Shown here one piece after another: positions 1 to 5,802 of a DNA stretch of 14,044 nucleotides (position 1 is the stretch's first letter; each line of letters begins with the position of its first letter). The notes below the pieces were generated by a model. That model was not told the DNA's origin and made no database searches. It was given only the letters and a program-made list of their open reading frames with translations. The stretch is from contig DATFUR010000044.1 of assembly GCA_035260725.1 (NCBI GenBank), positions 1 to 14,044 on the forward strand. Direction: 5' to 3'. This DNA is from DASRFS01 sp035260725 (GTDB lineage Bacteria; Patescibacteriota; Microgenomatia; Levybacterales; UBA12049). The translations under genes and the position numbers were made by a program.

Positions 1-693
1 AACCGGAGTCTTTTGATTTAGAGCAACGTGAGAGGCAATATTTACAATCATTGCTGTTTTTCCCTGGCCCGGCCTAGCAGCCAAAACTAAAAGGTTTGAT
101 TCCTGCATTCCTGACAAAATATTGTCTAAGTCGACAAATCCAGTCTGAACTCCTCTAAAACCCGCGCCCCTTTTGTGAAGCTCGTCTATCCTGTCAAAGC
201 TTTCCGCCAATGCTTCTTTAATTGGGATAAAGGATCTAAGATTACTTCCTTGGGAAACGGCAAAAACATAACTTTCTGCCCTGTTTAACAAGTCGCCTAC
301 TTCCTTGTCGTCCATAAAACCCATTTCCGCAATCTGACTTCCTATTGTTATGAGTGCTCTTTTTGTCGAAGCTTCCTTGAGTAGCTTTGCGTAACTCTCT
401 ATATTTGCTGCTGTTGGAGTGGTATTCACCAAATCGGCAACATATGAAGGCTCGACTTTGCTGTCTTTCCCGTCTTTCTTAATTTGTGAATTAACTGTCA
501 AGATATCTATCGGGCGACTCCCGTCGTATAAAGCAAGCATTGCGGAATAAATCATCCCGTTTATATCGTCATAGAAATCCTCGGGCCTTAGGATTTGAGA
601 AACTGTTGCAACTGCGTCTTTATCTATAAGGATCGCACCCAAAACACTTTGTTCTATTTCTTCGTTGTGCGGAGGAACTTTTAGGCTAGCCAT
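1..693 (-). CDS. dnaB: Replicative DNA helicase DnaB, N-terminal 231 residues (cut by window edge)
   Basis: DnaB is the hexameric ATP-dependent helicase that unwinds DNA at the replication fork. The reverse-strand reading frame runs open to position 1. It begins MASLKVPPHNEEIEQSVLGA, the usual start of the DnaB N-terminal helical domain (about residues 5-105), and continues through the linker into the RecA-like ATPase domain. The Walker A motif ARPGQGKTA lies at about residues 206-214 (Lys212), with Gln where Met or Ser is common. The C-terminal half lies outside the window. The ATG at 691-693 sits inside the end of the upstream gene (13-nt overlap in another frame), so translation is probably coupled. 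A weak purine run (GAAGAG) lies about 11 nt upstream. In many bacteria dnaB follows rplI; here a metallo-beta-lactamase-like gene takes that place. Identity is clear from the motifs. Confidence 0.95.
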   Translation of the reverse strand, partial: MASLKVPPHNEEIEQSVLGAILIDKDAVATVSQILRPEDFYDDINGMIYSAMLALYDGSRPIDILTVNSQIKKDGKDSKVEPSYVADLVNTTPTAANIESYAKLLKEASTKRALITIGSQIAEMGFMDDKEVGDLLNRAESYVFAVSQGSNLRSFIPIKEALAESFDRIDELHKRGAGFRGVQTGFVDLDNILSGMQESNLLVLAARPGQGKTAMIVNIASHVALNQKTPV

Positions 694-1202
694 ACTATTT
701 GCGTCTCTTCGGGAAGCTTTTCTTTTGTAATAGACAATTTTTTAGCAGGAGTAAGGTCGTTTTTTCCCAATGCCTTTATCCCCTCTGTGACTTTTTCTCC
801 ATATAAAACAATTGTTTTTGCTTCCAAAGACGCAACAATGGCTTCGTTAAGATTTGAATCAACATTTAGAATCGCGACTTCTGCTTCGTTTGCTATGTCT
901 GTTAATTTTTCCAACGTCGAGACCCGGGCTAAAATTACTTGTGTGTTGTCAATATTGAGATTATAAAACATACCGTAATCATTTTTGGATTGTCCGGTTA
1001 CTTTTACCGATCCTACTTCGTATTCTCCGTCGTCATCTATAACTAACCTGTACTCGTCTACCCTTGACGGGTCAATTTCTCCCTGAAGTGCCAAAATCAT
1101 GTCCGCAGTATTTTTGGGAGTTTTTGTTTTGGGGTCTACAATTAGAGAAGCTTTTTTGCCTTTGATTTTTAGGGATCCTTCGGATAAAAGTGCTACATCC
1201 AT
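681..1202 (-). CDS. Metallo-beta-lactamase-fold (UlaG-like) protein lacking the metal-binding motif
   Basis: The 173-residue protein follows the outline of UlaG-like MBL hydrolases: an opening strand pair (SLKIKGKKASLIVDP), the GEYEVGSVKVTG segment, an alternating strand region, and a typical ending (KKLSITKEKLPEETQIVWL). The HxHxDH metal motif and the later His ligands are absent, and the strand that should lead to it reads ADMILALQGE. It is therefore probably catalytically dead and may serve a structural or binding role. Start choice: a longer frame begins at a TTG at 1241, but that TTG is the -35 box of this gene's promoter, whose -10 ends 10 nt before the ATG at 1200-1202. Homology also starts there. 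The gene leads into dnaB with a 13-nt overlap, so they are probably co-transcribed. The fold call rests on recalled family pattern and is moderately secure. Confidence 0.65.
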   Translation of the reverse strand: MDVALLSEGSLKIKGKKASLIVDPKTKTPKNTADMILALQGEIDPSRVDEYRLVIDDDGEYEVGSVKVTGQSKNDYGMFYNLNIDNTQVILARVSTLEKLTDIANEAEVAILNVDSNLNEAIVASLEAKTIVLYGEKVTEGIKALGKNDLTPAKKLSITKEKLPEETQIVWLA

Positions 1203-1212
1203 GGTGCGATCC

Positions 1213-1241
1213 ATAGTAGCATAGAAATTTTTCGTTGACAA
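1213..1241 (-). promoter_or_regulatory. Sigma-70-type promoter for the MBL-like gene and dnaB
   Basis: On the minus strand TTGTCA (1241-1236), a 17-bp spacer and TACTAT (1218-1213) lie 10 nt before the ATG at 1202. Transcription would start about 3-5 nt before the start codon. The -35 box overlaps that of the divergent promoter by five bases. Confidence 0.6.
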
Positions 1242-1263
1242 GGCACGATTTTTACCGTATCAT
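1235..1263 (+). promoter_or_regulatory. Strong sigma-70-type promoter for the gene at 1278
   Basis: TTGACA (1235-1240) is a perfect -35. It is followed by a 17-bp spacer and TATCAT (1258-1263, five of six consensus bases). The -10 ends 14 nt before the ATG at 1278, giving a predicted leader of only about 7 nt. It shares bases 1236-1240 with the -35 of the divergent promoter. Confidence 0.75.
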
Positions 1264-1277
1264 AAAACTTCGCAATA

Positions 1278-1703
1278 ATGAGTAAAGAGAAAGTTATTCT
1301 ATCTTTTGTGGCCGTAACAGTGGGACTTATAGTCGCCGCCGTGGCTTTTTACTTCTACCAAGGGACAAAAGAGATACCCAAAGAATTGCAAAAACCAATA
1401 TCAATTCTAAATCCCAACTCAACGCCCAAGCCGGCAGTGACTCTTGTTATAGACGAGCCGAAAGATGAGTCAGTCTCTAATACCCGGGTCATTAAAGTTT
1501 CCGGGAAAACAGACCCCGACGCCATGATAATAGTCCTCACAGACACAGATGAGAGTGTTTTAAATCCCACGATAACAGGAGAATTCTCAACAACCGTTAC
1601 AATAGAAACCGGTGCTAATCCAATACAGATAACCGCAATCGGCAAAAACGGAGAAACAAATACAATCGAACGAACAATAACCTATTCAACAGAGAGTTTT
1701 TAA
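1278..1703 (+). CDS. Membrane-anchored protein with one bacterial Ig-like domain
   Basis: The 141-residue protein has a short Lys-containing N-terminus, one hydrophobic segment (about residues 6-27) that should act as a signal anchor, a Pro/Ser/Thr-rich linker (about 35-55), and a beta-rich domain (about 55-137). That domain's pattern is typical of glucodextranase-type or other bacterial Ig-like folds: IDEPKDESVSNTRVIKVSGK, then a GEFSTTVTIETGANPIQITA segment. I infer an extracytoplasmic domain tethered to the membrane, used for binding or structure; no catalytic motif is visible. It is the first gene of a plus-strand set and is separated by one base from the next exported protein, which suggests that the two work at the same surface. 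Partner and ligand are unknown. Confidence 0.7.
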   Translation: MSKEKVILSFVAVTVGLIVAAVAFYFYQGTKEIPKELQKPISILNPNSTPKPAVTLVIDEPKDESVSNTRVIKVSGKTDPDAMIIVLTDTDESVLNPTITGEFSTTVTIETGANPIQITAIGKNGETNTIERTITYSTESF

Positions 1704-1704
1704 T

Positions 1705-2454
1705 ATGAAAAAAATATTTTTACTATTTACTATTTATTATTTATTATTTACCAAAGTGAGTCTTGCGGCTTCTCCAACGCCTGCTTCGACAAATCAATTT
1801 GATCCAAAAATCCTTAACCAATTTAGAGATCAAGTAGCCTCAACCGTAGCCAAGTTAAATCTTGTTGAGAAAAGAGGAATAATCGGGACTGTAACAGATG
1901 TTACTGGAACACAGATAACCCTAACCGACACAAAGGGCGATACGAGATTTGTAGATGTTGACGAACTGACAAAATTCATAGGTGGACCCAAAGATCCGGC
2001 TTCTTTCGGAATATCGGATATTAAGAAAGATTCAACCTTGGGAATTCTTGGCCTTTACAACAAACAGTCAAGAAGAATTCTGGCCCGAACGGTTAGCGTA
2101 ATAACTATCCCAAAAATGATACACGGATCTATTGCGACAATCGATTCGAATAATTTTATTCTTAATGTCTCAACAGACAAAAACGAACAATTACAAGTAG
2201 AATTTGAGACAACAACCAAAACTTTCTCTTACGATAAAAAAATTAAAGACCTAGCAAAGTCTGGATTTTCAAAAATTGTCGAGGGAGAAAAAATATTTAT
2301 AATTGGTTTTCCCGACAAATTAGATAAAAATAAAATTATTGCCGACAGAATCATGGTTTTCCCTGAATTTGTAAAAAGTCCAAAAATTGAGGCCACTCCA
2401 ACTATTGTTCCATCAACCGGCTCCGGCAAAAAACTCACTCCGATTGTTAAATGA
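1705..2454 (+). CDS. Secreted protein with two small beta-domain repeats (DUF5666-like)
   Basis: This 249-residue protein starts with a Sec signal peptide: MKKI, a hydrophobic core to about residue 20, and a plausible cleavage after SLAA at about 22. The mature part has a helical stretch (about 30-55) and then two similar beta-rich segments. One starts GIIGTVTDVTGTQITLTDT (about 58-76), the other HGSIATIDSNNFILNVSTD (about 140-158). This gives a tandem OB/DUF5666-like look, but the family name is tentative. A Pro/Thr-rich tail with ATPTIVPSTGSG follows. No catalytic motif is visible. The start ATG comes one base after the previous stop, and the TGA stop overlaps the next gene's ATG (ATGA) and is followed in frame by TAG. 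The signal peptide is encoded partly by a 7-bp tandem repeat. Confidence 0.65.
   Translation: MKKIFLLFTIYYLLFTKVSLAASPTPASTNQFDPKILNQFRDQVASTVAKLNLVEKRGIIGTVTDVTGTQITLTDTKGDTRFVDVDELTKFIGGPKDPASFGISDIKKDSTLGILGLYNKQSRRILARTVSVITIPKMIHGSIATIDSNNFILNVSTDKNEQLQVEFETTTKTFSYDKKIKDLAKSGFSKIVEGEKIFIIGFPDKLDKNKIIADRIMVFPEFVKSPKIEATPTIVPSTGSGKKLTPIVK
1721..1748 (+). repeat. 7-bp tandem repeat inside the signal-peptide coding region
   Basis: Four units in a row: TACTATT twice, then TATTATT twice. They encode the repeated peptide LLFTIYY-LLFT. The unit length is not a multiple of three, so gain or loss of one unit would shift the frame of the secreted protein. Confidence 0.8.
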
Positions 2455-3143
2455 TAGGCGTAAAAACTCCAGAAGAAATTCTCAAGATTAAAAAAGCGTG
2501 TGTTCTTGGTGACAAAGTTTATTCTCAAATTTTTAAGAAAATTAGAATAGGGATAACCGAGCGGGAGTTAAGTCTTGAAATCCAAAGAGCAACGAGAAAA
2601 TACAGAGCAAATCTTTCTTTTCGCCCAATTGTATCTTTTGGCAAAAACGCATTTGAGATTCATCACAAGCCCACGAATCTGAAACTTCGAAAAAACCACG
2701 GATTTATTATGATTGACCTGGGAACAAAAGTGAATAATTACTGCTCTGATATGACACGTACAATTTTCTTTGGTCGTGCATCGGCAAAGCAGAAAAAAAT
2801 TTACCAAACAGTTCTTGGGGCGCAAAAACGAGCAATGGAACACGTTAAACCAAATCGAAAAGCTGCTGATGTCGATAAGATTGCGCGAGATTATGTAATT
2901 TCAAAAGGGTACCCTTCATTTCGTCATACCTTAGGGCATGGGATCGGAAAGAAGGTTCATGAATCAATTAGAATTGGTCCAAAGTCAAAGACAATTCTTA
3001 AAAACGGAATGATTTTTACAATTGAACCGGGAATTTATATTAAAGGTTTCGGTGGAGTAAGAATCGAAGACGTTTACTACTTACATAATGGAAAAGTCGA
3101 GCAACTTACTAAATCCCCAAAAAAACTTCTGGAATTGATATAA
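2451..3143 (+). CDS. M24-family metallopeptidase, Xaa-Pro aminopeptidase-like
   Basis: The protein has the pita-bread fold signature of M24 peptidases, with all five expected metal ligands in order: Asp89 (MIDLGT) and Asp100 (YCSDMTRT), His163 (HTLGHGIG), Glu192 (TIEPG) and Glu206 (RIEDV). The IHHKP segment at 70-74 and the HTLGHGIGKKVHE block fit Xaa-Pro aminopeptidases (PepP/PepQ type) better than methionine aminopeptidases. At 230 residues it is essentially the catalytic domain and lacks the N-terminal creatinase-type domain of full-length enzymes. It should release N-terminal residues from peptides in the cytoplasm, probably with an Xaa-Pro bond preference. The start codon overlaps the preceding gene's stop by 4 nt, so translation is probably coupled. 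Its last codons contain the -10 box of the hisS promoter. A methionine aminopeptidase role cannot be excluded. Confidence 0.88.
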   Translation: MIGVKTPEEILKIKKACVLGDKVYSQIFKKIRIGITERELSLEIQRATRKYRANLSFRPIVSFGKNAFEIHHKPTNLKLRKNHGFIMIDLGTKVNNYCSDMTRTIFFGRASAKQKKIYQTVLGAQKRAMEHVKPNRKAADVDKIARDYVISKGYPSFRHTLGHGIGKKVHESIRIGPKSKTILKNGMIFTIEPGIYIKGFGGVRIEDVYYLHNGKVEQLTKSPKKLLELI

Positions 3144-3144
3144 T
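3136..3144 (+). promoter_or_regulatory. Extended -10 promoter for hisS
   Basis: TGATATAAT is an extended -10 element (TGn plus a perfect TATAAT at 3139-3144). No TTGACA-like -35 is seen at the right distance. It overlaps the stop codon of the upstream gene and ends 6 nt before the hisS ATG, so the hisS transcript should be leaderless. Confidence 0.6.
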
Positions 3145-3150
3145 TAGAGT

Positions 3151-4023
3151 ATGGTAAAAGCACCGCCTACACCAAAAGGTTTTCGTGACATTTTACCCGA
3201 ACTTGCCAAAAAAAGGCGCGGAGTTATAAATACAATCGCTAATGTTTTAGAAGAGTCCGGGTTTGTTCCTGTGGAAACGCCAACAATTGAGTTTGCGGAA
3301 ACTCTTAAAGGTAAATACGGTGAGGAAGAAAAATTGATATACGAATTTACGGATAGGGGCAACCGTAATCTCGCTTTAAGATACGACCTAACCGTTCCCC
3401 TAGCCCGCTTTGTTGCAAGTAATCTGAGCTTAATTGAACGCGGTCCGTTCAGAAGATATCAAGTAGGCCAGGTATTCCGAGGAGAAAATCCTCAAAGAGG
3501 AAGATTTCGAGAATTTACACAGTTTGATTTCGACATTGTAGGGTCTTCTGATATTTCCGAGGATGCAAAAATTATTGAAGTTGTCCTAAAAAGTTTTGAT
3601 GCTTTGAGATTTGATAAGTACAAAATCTTTATAAACGATCGCGCTATATTTGAGGGCCTAGAGCCAGAAATTGTGCGATCAATCGACAAGTTAAAAAAAC
3701 TCGGAAGAGAACAGGTTCTAGAAAAAGTAGGTTCGCGACAATTGGAGAAGGTGGAAAACGCTAAACCAACTCAGAAGATAAAAGATATTTTGCAGACAAT
3801 AAATAACCCAAAGGTTGAATTCTCCCCCACTCTTGCCAGGGGCTTGGATTATTACACCGGAATGATTTTTGAAGTTGAAATAGAAGGATATCCTGTCTCT
3901 GTTGCAAGCGGAGGAAGATACGACAACCTAATCGGAACTTTTGCAAAAAGAGAAATTCCCGCTGTCGGAGGATCTTTTGGCATTGATAGACTAATTGACG
4001 CGATGGCGGAAACTTCAGTTTGA
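3151..4023 (+). CDS. hisS: Histidine--tRNA ligase, catalytic domain only
   Basis: HisRS charges tRNA-His with histidine. The class II core is complete. KGFRDILPE is at the N-terminus. Motif 2 spans about residues 100-126 (FRRYQVGQVFRGENP, then GRFREFTQFDFDIVG). The histidine-specific ARGLDYYTG is at 229-237, SGGRYDNL at 253-260 and motif 3 (AVGGSFGIDRL) at 271-281. The protein stops 9 residues later at 290, whereas bacterial HisRS is usually about 400-430 residues, so the C-terminal anticodon-binding domain is missing. The insertion domain between LNDR-like residue 161 and residue 229 also looks short. No remnant follows: the stop is 23 nt from a convergent gene. Retention of the RGLDYYTG motif argues against HisZ, which normally loses it. 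The QFDFDIVG stretch resembles archaeal/eukaryotic HisRS more than typical bacterial forms. It has its own leaderless promoter. Confidence 0.9.
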   Translation: MVKAPPTPKGFRDILPELAKKRRGVINTIANVLEESGFVPVETPTIEFAETLKGKYGEEEKLIYEFTDRGNRNLALRYDLTVPLARFVASNLSLIERGPFRRYQVGQVFRGENPQRGRFREFTQFDFDIVGSSDISEDAKIIEVVLKSFDALRFDKYKIFINDRAIFEGLEPEIVRSIDKLKKLGREQVLEKVGSRQLEKVENAKPTQKIKDILQTINNPKVEFSPTLARGLDYYTGMIFEVEIEGYPVSVASGGRYDNLIGTFAKREIPAVGGSFGIDRLIDAMAETSV

Positions 4024-4060
4024 TTAAGTCCTTAAGCTAACTGAAATTAGGTGATTTTTT
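4014..4060 (+). terminator. Possible terminator after hisS
   Basis: An interrupted hairpin (TTCAGTT 4014-4020 pairing with AACTGAA 4039-4045, inner TTAA/TTAA with a GTCC loop) spans the hisS stop. A run of six T follows at 4055-4060, about 9 nt after the stem. The spacing and internal mismatches make it weak. Confidence 0.4.
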
Positions 4061-4523
4061 CTCTGGCAAATCTTCTCCAAAACCTTTTAAATTCATAATG
4101 ATCGTGGCGCTGGCTCAAAGAGAATCCAATTAAAAACAAAACGGCAATTATAATTACTGCGTCTATACTAAGTCTTCCCTCTTTCGAAAAATACACGTCT
4201 TTTAGGTGGACTAACAATGCCAACTCGTCTAAGGTGAGAGCCGCACCCACTCCAAACAAAACCGCCATAAGCCACCGTAGATTTCTGTTTCTCCAGAATG
4301 AAATACCCAAGTATCCGCTTACCAAAATAAGGAATATTCCTGGAACCAAGTGATGGATGTGGATTCCTTGATAAATTATTGGTGGAAGGGGCAAACCTAA
4401 CTGCTGCAGTTTAACGGTAAATCTTGCAAGAGTAAAAGTTATTAGAAAACTAATTAGAATTAAAAGCTGAGAAACTCTTGTGGGTTTCCTAACTTTACCA
4501 AATGGCGTAGAAACTCTCCCCAT
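4047..4523 (-). CDS. Uncharacterised multi-spanning membrane protein with His/Asp/Glu motifs
   Basis: The 158-residue protein has about four hydrophobic segments (roughly residues 17-36, 57-75, 83-104 and 119-137) between basic ends. Two charged motifs lie at or in the membrane: IHIHHLVPG (His55, His57, His58) and LTLDELALLVHLKDVYFSKEG (Asp99, Glu100, His106, Asp109), the latter followed by Asp121. I recall a similar uncharacterised family in actinobacteria with IHH...G and DEFAL...DVYWSEEGR patterns. The conserved acids and histidines could bind a metal, but this is inference. It is transcribed from its own promoter, divergent from rpmE, and its 3' end converges with hisS. The ATG fits a promoter whose -10 ends 7 nt upstream. 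Function unknown. Confidence 0.75.
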   Translation of the reverse strand: MGRVSTPFGKVRKPTRVSQLLILISFLITFTLARFTVKLQQLGLPLPPIIYQGIHIHHLVPGIFLILVSGYLGISFWRNRNLRWLMAVLFGVGAALTLDELALLVHLKDVYFSKEGRLSIDAVIIIAVLFLIGFSLSQRHDHYEFKRFWRRFAREKIT

Positions 4524-4530
4524 ACTTTAA

Positions 4531-4558
4531 ATTATCTCAAATTAGGACAAAGAGTCAA
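4531..4558 (-). promoter_or_regulatory. Promoter for the membrane protein gene
   Basis: On the minus strand TTGACT (4558-4553), a 16-bp spacer and GATAAT (4536-4531) end 7 nt before the ATG at 4523. The predicted transcript has essentially no leader. Confidence 0.65.
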
Positions 4559-4567
4559 CAAAACAGC

Positions 4568-4596
4568 TTGTAATTAACCTCAAATTACGCTATAAT
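4568..4596 (+). promoter_or_regulatory. Promoter for rpmE-prfA
   Basis: TTGTAA (4568-4573), a 17-bp spacer and a perfect TATAAT (4591-4596) lie 9 nt upstream of the rpmE ATG. The -35 boxes of this and the divergent promoter are only 9 bp apart. Confidence 0.65.
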
Positions 4597-4605
4597 TGCT
4601 TAACT

Positions 4606-4905
4606 ATGAAGGCTAATGTACACCCGCAATATTTCGAAAACGCCACTGTTATCTGCGTTTGCGGAAACAGATTTACAACCGGCTCAACGCAGGAAGTTAT
4701 TCACGTGGAACTTTGCAGCAATTGTCACCCCTTTTACACAGGTGAGCAAAGATTTGTAGACACAGCAAGCCGAATTCAAAAGTTCCAAAAAAAGCAGGAA
4801 GTTGCTAAAGTCCACCAGGCAAAAGTAATTAAGAAAAAAGAGGAACTGAAAAAAAGAGACGATGCCCCAAAGACTCTTCGAGAAATGCTATTAAATATTG
4901 AATAG
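4606..4905 (+). CDS. rpmE: Large-subunit ribosomal protein bL31, zinc-binding form with C-terminal extension
   Basis: bL31 sits at the central protuberance of the large subunit and helps bridge the subunits. The protein begins MKANVHPQYF and carries the four zinc-ligand cysteines (C17, C19, C37, C40) in the pattern CVCGNRF ... LCSNCHPFYTGEQRFVDTASR, so it is the C+ (zinc) type. At 99 residues it is about 30 longer than the usual form of roughly 70. The extra part, residues 62-99, is rich in Lys and Glu and is probably a helix. prfA follows after 9 bases, and rpmE/prfA neighbourhood is common in bacteria, though prmC is not here. No Shine-Dalgarno sequence precedes the ATG; the promoter is immediately upstream. 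Confidence 0.95.
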   Translation: MKANVHPQYFENATVICVCGNRFTTGSTQEVIHVELCSNCHPFYTGEQRFVDTASRIQKFQKKQEVAKVHQAKVIKKKEELKKRDDAPKTLREMLLNIE

Positions 4906-4914
4906 CTAATCCCC

Positions 4915-5784
4915 ATGGATTATAGACAAGTACAGATTGACGATCTCGATAAAAAAATTGAGGAAACAAAATCTCTTCTTTCCGATCCCTCTTTGGCTAA
5001 TATGGCCCAAAAAGAAATAGAAGAATTGGAAAAACAAAAAAACGATATTCTCCAAACTCTCAAAAGTGACTCCAGCGATTCGCTCGACACCCACAATATT
5101 ATTTTGGAAGTAAAAGGTGCAACAGGCGGAGAAGAAGCAAAACTGTGGGCAAACAAACTTTTGCAAATGTACTTAAATTTTGCCGCTAAAAAAGGTTTTA
5201 AGGTCGAAGTCCTCAATGAATTAAGTTTAAAAATAGATGGAAAAGATGCTTTTGAGACTTTTAAATACGAAGCAGGTGTGCACAGAGTCCAAAGAATTCC
5301 GGAAACCGAAAAAAGAGGAAGAGTACATACTTCAACGGCAACTATTTCTGTTTTGCCCGAACTTGAAGATATCGACTTGCATATAAATCCGGATGACGTA
5401 CAATTTGAAGCTTTTAGAGCAGGAGGACACGGCGGACAAAATGTGAATAAGGTATCAACAGCCGTTAGATTAATACACAAGCCCTCGGGGATCATTGTAA
5501 CCTGCCAAACACAGCGCTTTCAGGCGCAAAACAGAGAGCTAGCGATGGAAATGCTAAGAGCCAAGCTCTGGGAGCTCGAAGCCGAAAAACAGCATGGAGA
5601 ACTTTCTTCAATCAAATCGACCCAAGTCGGACGCGGAATGAGAGCCGAGAAGATACGAACTTATAACTTCCCGCAGGATAGGTTAACCGATCATAGAGCC
5701 GGTAAATCGTTCCATAATCTTCCGTCAATTTTAGAAGGAAATTTAGAAGAGGTAATTGCGGAAATGAAAACTCTTGACAGTTAA
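4915..5784 (+). CDS. prfA: Peptide chain release factor 1 (RF1), N-terminally trimmed
   Basis: RF1 reads UAA and UAG in the ribosomal A site and triggers peptide release. The decoding motif is PET (129-131, in RVQRIPETEKRGRVHTS), which fits the PxT of RF1 and not the SPF of RF2. The catalytic GGQ is at 173-175 in AGGHGGQNVN. The protein has 289 residues against about 360 in E. coli. By alignment from memory most of the loss is in N-terminal domain 1 (about 45 residues), with some at the C-terminus. The first 50 residues are charged and helical (coiled-coil-like). The gene lies 9 nt after rpmE with no visible Shine-Dalgarno sequence, so it is probably co-translated. Its stop TAA overlaps the stop of the convergent antiporter gene. 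Since TGA also ends genes here, an RF2 must exist elsewhere. Confidence 0.95.
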   Translation: MDYRQVQIDDLDKKIEETKSLLSDPSLANMAQKEIEELEKQKNDILQTLKSDSSDSLDTHNIILEVKGATGGEEAKLWANKLLQMYLNFAAKKGFKVEVLNELSLKIDGKDAFETFKYEAGVHRVQRIPETEKRGRVHTSTATISVLPELEDIDLHINPDDVQFEAFRAGGHGGQNVNKVSTAVRLIHKPSGIIVTCQTQRFQAQNRELAMEMLRAKLWELEAEKQHGELSSIKSTQVGRGMRAEKIRTYNFPQDRLTDHRAGKSFHNLPSILEGNLEEVIAEMKTLDS

Positions 5785-5802
5785 ATTTTAAAAATAGAGT
5801 TT
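5768..5802. terminator. Possible hairpin at the overlapping 3' ends of prfA and kefB-like gene
   Basis: AAACTCT (5768-5774) can pair with AGAGTTT (5796-5802) around an AT-rich loop. On the minus strand the stem is followed by TTTTCATTT, making a weak terminator for the antiporter transcript. No clear U-tract follows on the plus strand. Confidence 0.3.

Noticed and set aside
1203..1241. TTG start adding 13 residues to the MBL-like protein
   Set aside because: The TTG is the -35 hexamer of the gene's own promoter, and family similarity begins at the ATG at 1202.
3151..4023. HisZ (ATP phosphoribosyltransferase regulatory subunit)
   Set aside because: The length fits, but the histidine-specific ARGLDYYTG and complete motifs 2 and 3 indicate a tRNA ligase; no his biosynthesis genes are nearby.
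4021..4035. hisS truncated by a frameshift or recoded TGA
   Set aside because: Reading through TGA meets TAA after three codons, and no anticodon-domain sequence appears in other frames before the convergent gene.
4920..5495. 191-codon open frame opposite prfA
   Set aside because: It is a shadow of a strongly conserved gene on the other strand, with Cys/Phe/Ser-rich composition and no promoter.
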